46,400 nt of DNA from Oscillospiraceae bacterium (GCA_902767915.1 CACXJE010000006.1:1-46400); one strand, 5' to 3'; shown: positions 1-8,890, numbered from the stretch's first letter. Notes: a model not told the origin generated them from the sequence alone. A program made the numbers and translations.

Positions 1-10
1 ATCAGATATT

Positions 11-418
11 TCATGGCGCTTGTGCTCCTTCCGGTGTGATGATTTCGTAATAGCCCTGTACCTCGTTCCGATTCTCGGAGATCATCTGCCAGACGGCAGC
101 CCCCAACAGCAGCAGGGCAGTCACGGCCACGGCTGCTGTCATCAAAAAGATCTTCCGGCGGATCCGGAAGGCCCGGTTGATCTCCCCGTAGGTCATTTCA
201 GAGACAAAGCTCACCGCCAGCTCCTCCGGGGAGCCGAACTGCTCCCGGAGCTCCGCCTCGTCGGCCCAGGGATGGTTGGCCAGATAGTCTCCCACGCTGC
301 GGCGGATCTGGGACAAAAAAGACCGTTTTCGTCTTCCGCCGATGGGGAGCCTCCGGGCAACCTTCCGGCAAAAAGCCTTCTGCCGCCGCTCAAGCGGTTT
401 CGTGGGCCTGCTTTTCAT
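11..418 (-). CDS. DUF6120/HAAS-like small membrane protein
   Basis: A 135-residue protein with a basic N-terminus, a short helical domain (about residues 25-75, containing a G-S-P-E-E-L stretch typical of the HAAS/DUF1700/DUF6120 group), and one membrane helix near residues 90-112 followed by a short outside tail. The start chosen is the ATG at 418, which overlaps the end of the PadR gene by 29 bases; a longer reading from 463 lies deep inside that gene. Proteins of this type are commonly encoded directly after a PadR regulator and are thought to modulate it or respond to envelope signals, but no biochemical function is established. It is co-transcribed with padR and divergent from the ABC exporter, so a role in controlling that exporter is an inference. 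Confidence 0.7.
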   Translation of the reverse strand: MKSRPTKPLERRQKAFCRKVARRLPIGGRRKRSFLSQIRRSVGDYLANHPWADEAELREQFGSPEELAVSFVSEMTYGEINRAFRIRRKIFLMTAAVAVTALLLLGAAVWQMISENRNEVQGYYEIITPEGAQAP

Positions 419-752
419 CGGTTGCCTCCAAAATGCTCCAGACGCCCCGGGTGATCTGCTCATAGTCCGCCCGGATCTCCTGCAGGAACTGTCTGCCCTC
501 CTGGGTGAGGGAGTAGTAGACCCGGGTCATGCGCTTGCCCACCAGGACCTTTCTGTCTGATACGAAGCCCTGCTCCTGAAGACGGTAGAGAACAGGGTAG
601 AGCGTACCCTCCTGCAGCTTCAGCTGCCCGCGGCTGAGCTCCTCCGTCGCCTGGACCAGCTCATAGCCGTACATTTCCCGGCTCTGCAGCAGGGACAGGA
701 TGCAAAGGGTGGTGACACCCTTTTTGAAATTTGGCTGCATGCGTTCTGTCAT
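390..752 (-). CDS. PadR family transcriptional regulator
   Basis: A 120-residue winged-helix protein of the short PadR type. Residues about 10-85 hold the PadR domain with recognisable elements such as the M-Y-G-Y-E-L segment, the L-x-E-G-T-L-Y-P-V-L-Y-R-L motif and the basic wing ending in R-V-Y-Y-S-L-T. The C-terminal helix would be the dimerisation part. PadR repressors usually control a divergent or adjacent transporter in response to a small ligand. Here the gene is divergent from an FtsX-type ABC exporter across a 144-base AT-rich gap holding both promoters, so repression of the exporter and of itself is the simplest reading. The RBS GAGGAAG precedes the ATG. The ligand cannot be deduced. 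Confidence 0.93.
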   Translation of the reverse strand: MTERMQPNFKKGVTTLCILSLLQSREMYGYELVQATEELSRGQLKLQEGTLYPVLYRLQEQGFVSDRKVLVGKRMTRVYYSLTQEGRQFLQEIRADYEQITRGVWSILEATDEKQAHETA

Positions 753-781
753 AGCGCTTCCTCTTTTCTTTTAATAAAATA

Positions 782-810
782 ATTATATCAAAATTATTTT
801 GAGTTGTAAA
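782..810 (-). promoter_or_regulatory. padR promoter
   Basis: On the minus strand TTTACA (805-810), a 17-base spacer and TATAAT (782-787) form a near-consensus sigma-A promoter 30 bases upstream of the padR start. The surrounding AT-rich block (about 770-840) also carries the divergent exporter promoter and probably the PadR operator, though no single clear dyad stands out. Confidence 0.7.
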
Positions 811-832
811 TACTATATAATGCAAAATATTG

Positions 833-861
833 TTGACAAATAGTAGCTCCTGTGATATGGT
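833..861 (+). promoter_or_regulatory. ABC exporter promoter
   Basis: TTGACA (833-838), 17-base spacer, then TATGGT (856-861) preceded by TG at 853-854, an extended -10. It lies 36 bases upstream of the permease GTG start and back-to-back with the padR promoter, so one bound PadR dimer could block both. Confidence 0.65.
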
Positions 862-896
862 AAAGGCAGAACCGAACGAAGGGGGAGGGAGCGCAA

Positions 897-3800
897 GTGA
901 TTTTGCGACACAGCCTGTCCTCGGTGCGCCGGACGCCCTGGAAGAGTCTGCTGTTTTCCGGTCTGATCCTGATCCTGTCCCTGGTGGTGACCCTGGGCGG
1001 GACCATGCTCTACAGCTGCCTGGCGCTGCTGAACCAGAGCCGGGCGGACTACGTGACCACCGCCGTGCTGGATTATCAGGGCGGCAAGTATCCGGACAGC
1101 GAGACGATCGACGGCACGGCCCGGAGTCTCCATGAATCCATTGACTTTGACGCCATCGAAGCGCTGGATTTCGTCCGGGAAGTGGACCGGCAGAAAACCG
1201 CGGCCGCATATATCAGCGGAATCCGGATCCCAAGCGTGCTGTCCCTGACCGGGGCCATCACCGTGGTGGACGTGACGGTGTTTGCCACCTACGGAATCGG
1301 GCTCGACGAACGGAACCTTTCTCAGATGTCGGAGGACGAACAGGAAATGTGGCGTATCCGGATGGAGCAAGAGGATCCCAGCGTCCGGGCGGAGGTCAAC
1401 CAGGTTCTCTGCGGTGACGCCATGAAGAAAGGACAACAGATCAATCTGTCTCCGGACTGCTGGGAGACGGTTACCGTTGATACCGCATCAGGCCCGGCGA
1501 TTGTCGACGTGGTAAAATACCACGGCACGGTTCCGGAAAAGGGCCATCGATACCTGGTTTGCCTGCGGGACGGCGGCGTCAGCCAGGGGATGGTTTCTCT
1601 GCGGAGGTTCCGGGTGCTGGAGGCCTATGGCGGAGACTATAACGACCTGGTGATTCCGGCGGCTGCCGCCCTGGGGGAGACCATTGAGGATCCGATCTGT
1701 GAGATCCCCTTGGAGGGTCCGGATCCCGATGCTCCCGGCGCTCGGCGCTTTTTCCATCTGATTGAGGCGGCGGAGAAGATGGATCACTGCCTGTACACCC
1801 TGGCTGTAGAGGATCCGGCTTTCCTGCCGGAGTTCTCCCAGGGGGAGTACGGAATTGTGGAGGGGGAGCTCTACGACCCCGCCGATCTGGCCGACGGGAC
1901 GATCTGCTGCCTGTTTCCCAAGCGCTATGCCGATCAGCTGGAGCTCCACGCGGGGGACGAGATCAGCCTGGAGCTGCTGTCCGCCCGGGAGCCCATCGGA
2001 TCCAACTACTGGCCGGGCTGCGAGACGTCTGAGGTGACCTGCAAGGTCGCCGGAATTTACGACTGCTCCACCGAGATCCTGCCCCGGATCTATCTGTCGA
2101 ATTTCCCGACCGGCTTCCAGGCGGCGGGCCCAGTGGGCTATACCCTGGGGAACCTGCGGCTGCGCAGCGGAACGACCCGGGCCGAGCTGGATCGGCTTCG
2201 TTCCCTGCTGCCGGAGGAGGTGACCCTGACGGTCTATGACCAGGGCTTCGCCAACCTGGAATCTGCCATGGAGGAAATGAAGCTGGAGGCCCTCACCCTG
2301 TTGGGGGTCTGCTTGCTGGCGGGTCTGGTGCTGCTGACGGTCTTTGCCCGGGTCTTTGTGGGCCGACAGGAGGAGAGCCTGGAAACCATGCGGATGATGG
2401 GCACCCCCGGCCGGAAGCGGGCGGCCTATATTCTGATTTCCACCGGGGTCCTGCTGCTTTTGTCCGCCGGAGCCGGCGGCGTGCTGGCTCTTCGGTTTTC
2501 CGAGCTGCCGAACCGGGTGCTGCAGCGTTCGGTGGCGGGCCTGGATCGGAGCATTCTGCGTTACAGCAACCTGAGCCTGGGCGTCACCCGGACGGTCAGC
2601 GCCGCGGTGAAGATGCCCTGGCAGCTGATTGCGGTTTGCGCGGGCTCCGTGGTACTGCTGGGCTGGGTCCTTTGCCTGCTTCGGCTGCGGCGGATGGGAC
2701 GGCCCGTCCGGGAACGGAGCGCCAGGGCTCTGGCCCCCAGAGACAGCGCTCGAATCTCCGGGGCCGGCAGAAAGTATCTGCTGCTGTCGATCGGCCGGAA
2801 CAAGCTGCGCAGTAGTCTGATCCTCTGCCTGATTGCCGTCATGGTCTGCTTTGTCGTGCTGCTGAACGGGGCCCTGGAGGCCTACCGGCAACAGCGGCAA
2901 AACCTGGATCGGGATACCGTGATCCGGGGATATCTGACCAGCTATAACGGCCGCAGCCGCTACCGGCTGAATCTGATTCAGGGCGAGCTGGAGGAGCTGG
3001 AGCATTCCGGCCTGTTTGAGGATCTGACGCTGATCTGCGGCGACGCCATCAGCAGCGGGCCGACGCTTGCCCAAAAGTCGGACGGAACGCCGGGAGAAGC
3101 CTTCGACTGGGAGACAAAGCCCCAAACCGAGGCGGAGCTGTTTCAGTTCAGCACCTCGGGCCTTACCGACGGCAATCAGCTGATTTATCTGCGTGACCTG
3201 GGCGCGGCGCCGGAATTCGGCGGCAAAATGCCGACGGTCCGATGGCTGGAGGGCTACGACGAGGGCTGGTTTGCCGGAACGGAGGGACTGACCGGCCTGC
3301 GGCTGGTGATGGAATACGGACAGAAGGGTATTTGGAGCTTCCAGGAGGACAGACGGGAGCTTTGCTGCGTGGCTTCCTCCGGATTTCTGGACCAGCTGGG
3401 TGCGGAGCTGGGGGATACCCTGGCCATGGAGCTGATGGTTCCCATCCCGCCACCCTCGGAATACATGGCCAATGCCGGGGACTATCTGGCTGCGGCCGCG
3501 CAGAATCCGGTGGTCGTAAAGTACAAAATTATCGGCGTCTATGAAGGGGACTCGGATCGGAGCAACCTCTATACCCGCTTCGCCAACCATCCAAAAACCG
3601 TGGGCAAGTGGGCGGCGATCCGCTCGCGCTTTTCCGCGGCAGCCTTCACGCTGCGGGATCCCGCCCGGCTGCAGGAGGCAAAGGACTGGCTGTGGGATAA
3701 CAATTTCAGCCTGGTCAACCAGGCCCGCCGACTCCGGATCTTCCCGATCCTGGAGGACCGGGACTATCTCAACGCCGCCAGTCGGCTGGACCGAAACGTG

Positions 3801-4139
3801 GCCTATCTGCGGGTTCTGCTGCCGGTGCTGACGGTTCTGGCCCTGCTGGGAGGCTTTGCCTCAGCCCTGCTGCTCCTGGGCAGACGGCTGCAGGAAATCA
3901 CAACTCTGCGTCAGCTGGGGATGTCCCGGCTGCGGACCTTCGGCGTCTTCTGGACTGAGCAGCTGCTGCTCTGCCTCGGGGGCGTGCTGCTTGCCCTGGT
4001 CGTCAGTCTGCTTTTGCGGAGGAATTGGCGGCTGCCCCAGGCCCTTGCCTTCCCGGCGGGGTATCTGGCGGGCAGCGCCGGGGCAATCCTGCGGCTACTG
4101 CGGGGGAAGCTTTCAGAACTACTGCATGAAAAGGAGTGA
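897..4139 (+). CDS. FtsX/MacB-type ABC transporter permease
   Basis: A 1080-residue membrane protein with the layout of large Gram-positive FtsX-like permeases: an N-terminal membrane helix (about 17-40), a long extracytoplasmic domain (to about 455), a three-helix FtsX core (about 460-600), a cytoplasmic linker with another helix and second extracytoplasmic domain (about 645-955), and a final three-helix FtsX core (about 965-1060). Start is GTG at 897, preceded by a strong GGGGGAGGG site at about 880-889. It is followed directly by its ATPase gene. Such pairs export peptides or lipids, or act as mechanotransmission machines for antimicrobial-peptide resistance. Control by the divergent PadR suggests induced expression; the substrate is unknown. 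Confidence 0.88.
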   Translation: MILRHSLSSVRRTPWKSLLFSGLILILSLVVTLGGTMLYSCLALLNQSRADYVTTAVLDYQGGKYPDSETIDGTARSLHESIDFDAIEALDFVREVDRQKTAAAYISGIRIPSVLSLTGAITVVDVTVFATYGIGLDERNLSQMSEDEQEMWRIRMEQEDPSVRAEVNQVLCGDAMKKGQQINLSPDCWETVTVDTASGPAIVDVVKYHGTVPEKGHRYLVCLRDGGVSQGMVSLRRFRVLEAYGGDYNDLVIPAAAALGETIEDPICEIPLEGPDPDAPGARRFFHLIEAAEKMDHCLYTLAVEDPAFLPEFSQGEYGIVEGELYDPADLADGTICCLFPKRYADQLELHAGDEISLELLSAREPIGSNYWPGCETSEVTCKVAGIYDCSTEILPRIYLSNFPTGFQAAGPVGYTLGNLRLRSGTTRAELDRLRSLLPEEVTLTVYDQGFANLESAMEEMKLEALTLLGVCLLAGLVLLTVFARVFVGRQEESLETMRMMGTPGRKRAAYILISTGVLLLLSAGAGGVLALRFSELPNRVLQRSVAGLDRSILRYSNLSLGVTRTVSAAVKMPWQLIAVCAGSVVLLGWVLCLLRLRRMGRPVRERSARALAPRDSARISGAGRKYLLLSIGRNKLRSSLILCLIAVMVCFVVLLNGALEAYRQQRQNLDRDTVIRGYLTSYNGRSRYRLNLIQGELEELEHSGLFEDLTLICGDAISSGPTLAQKSDGTPGEAFDWETKPQTEAELFQFSTSGLTDGNQLIYLRDLGAAPEFGGKMPTVRWLEGYDEGWFAGTEGLTGLRLVMEYGQKGIWSFQEDRRELCCVASSGFLDQLGAELGDTLAMELMVPIPPPSEYMANAGDYLAAAAQNPVVVKYKIIGVYEGDSDRSNLYTRFANHPKTVGKWAAIRSRFSAAAFTLRDPARLQEAKDWLWDNNFSLVNQARRLRIFPILEDRDYLNAASRLDRNVAYLRVLLPVLTVLALLGGFASALLLLGRRLQEITTLRQLGMSRLRTFGVFWTEQLLLCLGGVLLALVVSLLLRRNWRLPQALAFPAGYLAGSAGAILRLLRGKLSELLHEKE

Positions 4140-4144
4140 CCGGG

Positions 4145-4828
4145 ATGAAGCTGGAATTACAGAACGTGCATTTTTCTTACCGCACCCGCTATCAGACCAC
4201 AGAGGTGCTCAAGGGGGTGGACTGCGTCTTTTCGGAGGGACAGGTCTATGGGATCATCGGAAAATCCGGCAGCGGCAAGAGTACGGTCCTGTCGCTGATG
4301 GCAGGGCTCATGCTGCCCCAGACCGGCAGCGTTCTGCTGGACGGAGCGGATACCAGGAAACTGAACCTGGAAACCTACCGCCGGGAAAAGGTGGCGGTGG
4401 TCTATCAGAGCTTCCGGCTGCTGCCCCTGCTGACCGTTGAGGAAAACGTCATGTATCCCATGGAGCTGCGAGGCATGAAGCGGAAGCAGGCCCAAAGGCT
4501 GGCCCGGGACTATCTGCGGCAGGTGGATCTGCCGGAGCAGACCTGGCGCCGGTTTCCGGCCACCCTTTCCGGCGGCGAGCAGCAGCGGGTGGGCATTGCC
4601 CGGGCCCTGGGCACCGAGAGCCGCCTGCTGCTGGCGGACGAACCCACCGGCAACCTGGACTTTGAGAACAGCGCGCAGATCATCGGGATCCTGAAGCGGC
4701 TGGCCCGGGAGCAGGGCTACTGCGTGGTGATTGTGACCCACGATGTGGACGTAATGGACGAGCTGGACGTCATTTACCGTATGCGGGACGGACGCCTGGT
4801 GGATCAACGGGAAGCCCACGTCGTCTGA
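4145..4828 (+). CDS. ABC transporter ATP-binding protein (LolD/MacB type)
   Basis: A 227-residue nucleotide-binding subunit. Visible motifs are Walker A (G-K-S-G-S-G-K-S-T, about 38-46), the Q-loop (V-Y-Q-S-F, about 85-89), the signature L-S-G-G-E-Q-Q-R and Walker B L-L-L-A-D-E-P followed by T-G-N-L-D, and the H-loop T-H-D. These are the forms typical of FtsE/LolD/MacB ATPases that power FtsX-like permeases. The ATG at 4145 is preferred because AAGGAG ends 8 bases upstream; a GTG at 4136 is also in frame and overlaps the permease stop. The gene ends at a strong two-way terminator. Confidence 0.92.
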   Translation: MKLELQNVHFSYRTRYQTTEVLKGVDCVFSEGQVYGIIGKSGSGKSTVLSLMAGLMLPQTGSVLLDGADTRKLNLETYRREKVAVVYQSFRLLPLLTVEENVMYPMELRGMKRKQAQRLARDYLRQVDLPEQTWRRFPATLSGGEQQRVGIARALGTESRLLLADEPTGNLDFENSAQIIGILKRLAREQGYCVVIVTHDVDVMDELDVIYRMRDGRLVDQREAHVV

Positions 4829-4834
4829 AAAAAA

Positions 4835-4886
4835 CATAAACGCAAGCAAGACCGTCCGGCAGCGGACGGTCTTGCTTGCGTTTATG
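4835..4886. terminator. Bidirectional intrinsic terminator
   Basis: A perfect 23-bp stem (4835-4857 with 4864-4886) and 6-base loop, with an A-run on the left. It sits between two convergent genes (ABC ATPase and GNAT) and would serve both strands, best on the minus strand where T residues follow. Confidence 0.85.
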
Positions 4887-4909
4887 AAAATAAGAATCGT
4901 TTCTTTGCG

Positions 4910-5413
4910 TCAGTCCAGTCCGTAGACCAGGTCGTCAATATCCAACTCATCCAGCAGCCGGAAGCCCAGAGACAGGTACAGGGCCCGGGCCTTGGTGTTG
5001 GATTCCACCACTGAGAGCTTAAGCATTTCGTCAGGGAAGGCGGTTTTCAGAATCCGGACAGCCAGCTTTGCGGCGGCCTTGCCGTAGCCCTTTCCCTGGG
5101 CGTCGGCGTCCAGATACAGGCTCCAGGTGACCCCTTCGCCCAGTCCCAGCCAGCGCAGCAGGTTGATGAAGCCGATGGGAGTCCCGTCCAGGGTGCAGAC
5201 CACACAGGGGTAGTTGTCCCGGGGCTTGAGATAGGCCCGGCCGATGGAGAAGCTTGCGGCGGTCACCAGATCCCGCTGATCCTCCCGCAGCTTGCAGTCA
5301 AAAATCGCGTAGGCCAGGTCCTGCTCGGTTTCAATATGACGAAAGAAAACAGTATCGTTGGAAAAGACATCCTCCGGGAGTTTTTTCAAGGCGGCGGATA
5401 GTGATTTTTTCAT
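4910..5413 (-). CDS. GNAT family N-acetyltransferase
   Basis: A 167-residue acetyltransferase. The acetyl-CoA loop is visible as A-Q-G-K-G-Y-G-K-A (about 107-115), after the beta-4 strand S-L-Y-L-D, and the C-terminal part V-V-E-S-N-T-K-A-R-A-L-Y-L-S-L-G-F is the classic GNAT motif B. The acceptor substrate is not identifiable. It has its own near-consensus promoter (5487-5515) and an AGAAGGA ribosome site, and also lies last in the leftward run cmk-like, MATE, GNAT. Confidence 0.88.
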   Translation of the reverse strand: MKKSLSAALKKLPEDVFSNDTVFFRHIETEQDLAYAIFDCKLREDQRDLVTAASFSIGRAYLKPRDNYPCVVCTLDGTPIGFINLLRWLGLGEGVTWSLYLDADAQGKGYGKAAAKLAVRILKTAFPDEMLKLSVVESNTKARALYLSLGFRLLDELDIDDLVYGLD

Positions 5414-5486
5414 AAAAATCCTTCTTCTGTCTTCGGGCCGGATAACGGCCCGTATCTCTGCACCGCTCTTTCAGCGGAACCGTTAT

Positions 5487-5515
5487 ATTATACCAGAATC
5501 CGGGCCGATTGTCAA
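5487..5515 (-). promoter_or_regulatory. GNAT gene promoter
   Basis: Minus strand TTGACA (5510-5515), 17-base spacer, TATAAT (5487-5492): a perfect sigma-A consensus directly after the MATE gene, giving the acetyltransferase its own strong transcript. Confidence 0.85.
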
Positions 5516-5533
5516 TTCCTCCGGGACGGGTTT

Positions 5534-6898
5534 TTAATGATCCACGATCATGCTGCCCCGGGTGCGCCAGCTGCCCCTGCGGTAGTAGATGTACATGGCG
5601 AGGCTGGTCAGGACCCAGGAAACCGGGTAGCAAAGGCAGAGCACAAACAGGGTGTGGATCTGGGTGAACAGGGTGGCGATCCAGATGGCCCGCAGCAGAC
5701 AGATTCCGAGGCCTGTGATGATCACCGGCCGCACCGCGTCGCCGGAGCCCCGCAGGACCGCCGACAGCACCTCAATCACCACCCAGGTGAAGTACCAGGG
5801 AACAAAATAGATCATCATAAGCCAGGTGGTGTCCCGCACCGCCTGGTCCTTGGTAAGCACAAAGAGCAGGGGCCTGCCGGTCAGCATAATGAGCCCGCTG
5901 AGACAAACCGTGATCACCGCCGAGAGGATCATGCCCTGCCGGACGCAGAGCTTCACCCGGTCATGCTTGCCGGCGCCCAGATTCTGCCCCACAAAGCTGG
6001 TGATGGCGGCGCCGAGGGAGTTGCTCACAGCCCAGAAGATGCCGTCGGTCTTGCCGGTCATGGCCCAGGAGGCCACCACCACGGTGCCCAGGGAGTTGAC
6101 GCCCACCTGGATGATCATATTGCTGACGGCGTACATGGAGGACTGGAGGCCGGCCGGGATCCCCAGCCGCAGCATATTCCGCAGATAGACCCCCTTGAGT
6201 CGCAGCTCCCGGAAGCTCATGCGATAGGACTCCTTGGTGGTCAGCAGCTTCCAGGTGAGAAGCCCCATGTTCAGCACCTGGGAAACCACCGTTGCCACAG
6301 CCACGCCGGTAATGCCCCAGCCGAAGACCACCACAAACAGCACGTCCAGCAGAATGTTGGTGACGCAGCCCGCCACCATGTAAAGAAAGGGACTGAAGGA
6401 ATCGCCCACGGACCGGAGCATATTGGACTCCATGTTCAGCACCAGAATGAAGGGCACCCCGAGAAAATAGATCCGCAGATACAGGGAGGCGTCGGCAATG
6501 GTCTCCGAGGGCGTCTGCAGCAGACGGAGCATGGCAGGGGTGGCAATCAGGCCGAAGGCCATCAGCACCAGCCCCAGCAGGGCGAAGACCGCGAAGGCGT
6601 TGCCTGCCGCCAGCTTCACATCCCTGGTCCGGTTCGCCCCGTAGACCTGGGCAATGACCACCGAGGCTCCGGCGGTGATGGCCACGAAGAAGCCGATCAG
6701 CAGATTGATGATCTGGGCGGAGCTGCCGCCCACGGCGGCCAGGGCCACGGTGCCCACAAACCGGCCCACAATCAGCCCGTCCACGGTGTTGTAAAGCTGC
6801 TGGATGCAGGTGCCGGCGGCGATGGGCAGGAAAAACAGAAGCAGCTTCTTCCAAACCACGCCCTCGGTCAGATTTTTTCTGGATAAGCGCTGTTCCAT
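5534..6898 (-). CDS. MATE family efflux transporter
   Basis: A 454-residue, 12-helix inner-membrane antiporter. Repeats of the MATE fold are clear: the N-terminal P-I-A-A-G-T-C-I-Q-Q-L-Y-N-T-V-D-G-L-I-V-G-R-F-V-G segment (about 26-50) and the matching second-half segment around A-I-T-S-F-V-G-Q-N-L-G-A-G-K (about 300-313). Close in type to the DinF/NorM-like MATE proteins of Clostridia that export cationic drugs with Na+ or H+; the substrate cannot be read from sequence. It starts only 3 bases after the kinase-like gene, whose last codons contain its GAGGAG site, so the two are translationally linked. Confidence 0.93.
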   Translation of the reverse strand: MEQRLSRKNLTEGVVWKKLLLFFLPIAAGTCIQQLYNTVDGLIVGRFVGTVALAAVGGSSAQIINLLIGFFVAITAGASVVIAQVYGANRTRDVKLAAGNAFAVFALLGLVLMAFGLIATPAMLRLLQTPSETIADASLYLRIYFLGVPFILVLNMESNMLRSVGDSFSPFLYMVAGCVTNILLDVLFVVVFGWGITGVAVATVVSQVLNMGLLTWKLLTTKESYRMSFRELRLKGVYLRNMLRLGIPAGLQSSMYAVSNMIIQVGVNSLGTVVVASWAMTGKTDGIFWAVSNSLGAAITSFVGQNLGAGKHDRVKLCVRQGMILSAVITVCLSGLIMLTGRPLLFVLTKDQAVRDTTWLMMIYFVPWYFTWVVIEVLSAVLRGSGDAVRPVIITGLGICLLRAIWIATLFTQIHTLFVLCLCYPVSWVLTSLAMYIYYRRGSWRTRGSMIVDH

Positions 6899-6901
6899 GG
6901 G

Positions 6902-7525
6902 CTACTCCTCAAATCGGGCCAGGCAGAAATCCGCCAGGGCCTCCGTCAGCCGGTGGACCTCCCAGCCGGTGGTATTCACGGTGAGATCGAAGGCGCTGCT
7001 GTCGCCCCGGGACTTTCCGGTCAGGATCTCCCGGGTGAGGGCCCGGTTCCGGTCCATCCGGCGGATGTTCCGGAGGATCTGTTTTTCCGTCAGCTGTTCC
7101 GATTCCGGACGGCGCTTTTCGTGCCGCATACAGCGGTCCAGCCGGGCCTGCAGGTCGGCGCAGACATAGATCCGGAAGGGATGGTAGGCCTCCAGGATCA
7201 CGTCCGCGTCCCGGCCGATGATGATGCAGTCGTTGCCCAGCTCGGCAATGCCCTTCAAAATCTCCCGTTCCCGGACCAGAAGCTCGGTGTGCTGGCCCGG
7301 ATTGTAGAGCAGATGGGAAAAGCTGTTGCGGTAGGTGAGCTGGACGTTCTGCCAGCCGTGGTTGGCCAGGGAGCGCTTGATAAACTCCGGGGCGTAGCCG
7401 TGGGACTCCGCCAGCGCGTCGATGATCTCCCGGTCGTAATAATCCCAGCCCAGACGGTCCGACAGCCGCTTTCCCAGCTCCCGGCCGCCGCTGCCGAACT
7501 GGCGGCTGAGGGTAATGATTCGCAT
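6902..7525 (-). CDS. Cytidylate kinase-like family protein
   Basis: A 207-residue P-loop protein. The nucleotide loop is S-R-Q-F-G-S-G-G-R-E-L-G (about 7-18), followed by the Y-Y-D-R-E-I segment seen in the cytidylate-kinase-like family (PF13189). The central D-C-I-I-I-G-R-D-A-D stretch and the R-x-x-R-D-S-S-like C-terminal region also fit. This family is common next to MATE pumps in Clostridia; it is distinct from the housekeeping cmk and its true substrate is not established. First gene of the leftward operon, with a clear promoter at 7555-7583 and GGAGGG site. Confidence 0.85.
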   Translation of the reverse strand: MRIITLSRQFGSGGRELGKRLSDRLGWDYYDREIIDALAESHGYAPEFIKRSLANHGWQNVQLTYRNSFSHLLYNPGQHTELLVREREILKGIAELGNDCIIIGRDADVILEAYHPFRIYVCADLQARLDRCMRHEKRRPESEQLTEKQILRNIRRMDRNRALTREILTGKSRGDSSAFDLTVNTTGWEVHRLTEALADFCLARFEE

Positions 7526-7554
7526 GAGGATCCCTCCTTTGTTTCGACACGCTT

Positions 7555-7583
7555 ATCTTAGCAGAGCTGCCCTGGATTGTCAA
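7555..7583 (-). promoter_or_regulatory. Promoter of the kinase-MATE operon
   Basis: Minus strand TTGACA (7578-7583), 17-base spacer, TAAGAT (7555-7560). It is divergent from, and nearly abutting, the patB promoter. Confidence 0.75.
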
Positions 7584-7594
7584 TTGTTCCGTGC

Positions 7595-7623
7595 TTGCAA
7601 CCGGAACTGTTGTGTGTTATAAT
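7595..7623 (+). promoter_or_regulatory. patB operon promoter
   Basis: TTGCAA (7595-7600), 17-base spacer, TATAAT (7618-7623), 33 bases before the ATG of the aminotransferase-like gene. Confidence 0.75.
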
Positions 7624-7655
7624 ACCTGCAGAATACATAGAAAAGGGGATCGCCA

Positions 7656-8867
7656 ATGAAATACGATTTTACCACCCTGCCGGACCGGCGGGGAAAGGAC
7701 GCCATTGCCCTGGATATGGTGGGCCAGCCCGGCGGCTTTGCTCCTGCGGGACCCAAGGAGGGCTTTTCTGTTATCCCCATGTGGGTGGCGGATATGAACT
7801 TCCTGGCCTGCCCGGCCATCCAGGAGGCGGTGATCCGCCGGACCGAGCATCCGGCCTTCGGCTATTTTGAGCCCTCCGACGCCTATTACGACAGCATCAT
7901 CCGCTGGCACCGGCTCCGCAACGGGGTGGAGGGTCTGGAAAAGCGGCACATCGGCTATGAGAACGGCGTGCTGGGCGGGGTGATCTCCACCCTGAACGTG
8001 CTCTGCTCCAAGGGCGACCCGGTGCTGGTCCAGAGCCCCACCTATGTGGGCTTCACCCATGTGCTGGAGAATAACGGCTACGAGATCGTCCACAACCCCA
8101 TGTACCGGGACGAGGCCGGGGTCTGGCGCATCGACTATGCGGACCTGGAGCAAAGGATCGTGGAAAAGCACATCCACGCCACCATCTTCTGCAGCCCCCA
8201 CAACCCCTGCGGCCGGGTCTGGGAGCGCTGGGAGATCGAGAAGGCCATGGCCATCTTTGAAAAGCATCAGGTCTGGGTGGTTTCCGACGAGATCTGGTCG
8301 GACCTGATCCTGGGGAATCACAAGCATATCCCCACCCAGTCCGTGAGCCCCTGGGCACATGACCATGTGGCGGCCATGTACGCTCCCTCCAAGACCTTCA
8401 ACCTGGCTGGCCTCATCGGCAGCTACCATATCATCTACAACGACTGGCTCCGGGACCGGCAGGCCAAGGAGAGCTCTCTGTGCCACTACAACTCCATGAA
8501 CGTGCTGTCCATGCACGCCCTGATCGGCGCCTACAGCGACGCCGGCCATGCCTGGGTGGACCAGCTCCGGGAGGTGCTGACGGAGAATATCGCCTTTGCG
8601 ACGAGCTTTATCCGGGAACGCTTTGAAGGCGTCACCCTGATGCAGCCCGAGGGCACCTATATGCTCTTCCTCCACTGCGAGGACTGGTGCAAAGCCCACG
8701 GCAGAACTCTGGACGAGCTGCAGAAGCTGGGCACCGACGTGGGCGTGGCCTGGCAGGACGGCCGGATGTTCCTGGATCCCTGGGGAATCCGGGTGAACCT
8801 GGCCCTGCCGAATTGGGTGGTCCGGGAGGCCTTCGACCGCCTGGACCGGTACGTATTCAACCCGTAA
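7656..8867 (+). CDS. PatB/MalY-type PLP-dependent C-S lyase
   Basis: A 403-residue fold-type I PLP enzyme of the MalY/PatB group, which cleaves C-S bonds of cystathionine or cysteine conjugates (cystathionine beta-lyase, EC 4.4.1.13). The N-terminal block with G-K-D-A and P-M-W-V-A-D-M (about 47-53) is characteristic of this group, as are S-P-H-N-P-C-G-R-V-W, the S-D-E-I-W-S-D-L segment, and the PLP lysine in A-P-S-K-T-F-N-L-A-G (about 244-253). Full length for the family. It heads a rightward operon with DUF523, LUD and the C26-YunG fusion; a sulfur or amino-acid salvage theme is possible but unproven. Confidence 0.93.
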   Translation: MKYDFTTLPDRRGKDAIALDMVGQPGGFAPAGPKEGFSVIPMWVADMNFLACPAIQEAVIRRTEHPAFGYFEPSDAYYDSIIRWHRLRNGVEGLEKRHIGYENGVLGGVISTLNVLCSKGDPVLVQSPTYVGFTHVLENNGYEIVHNPMYRDEAGVWRIDYADLEQRIVEKHIHATIFCSPHNPCGRVWERWEIEKAMAIFEKHQVWVVSDEIWSDLILGNHKHIPTQSVSPWAHDHVAAMYAPSKTFNLAGLIGSYHIIYNDWLRDRQAKESSLCHYNSMNVLSMHALIGAYSDAGHAWVDQLREVLTENIAFATSFIRERFEGVTLMQPEGTYMLFLHCEDWCKAHGRTLDELQKLGTDVGVAWQDGRMFLDPWGIRVNLALPNWVVREAFDRLDRYVFNP

Positions 8868-8890
8868 ACCGACCCGAGGAGGGACGATTC

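Noticed and set aside
1488-3590. 700-codon open frame on the minus strand of the ABC permease
   Set aside because: Low-complexity Gln/Gly/His-rich translation with no family features; it is a shadow of the GC-rich permease gene.
5537-6886. 449-codon plus-strand frame across the MATE gene
   Set aside because: Shadow of a clear 12-helix MATE gene; Gly/His/Gln-rich translation without domains.
8687-8890. Upstream extension of the DUF523 gene
   Set aside because: It lies within the end of the patB gene in another frame; the ATG at 8891 has the ribosome site and family N-terminus.
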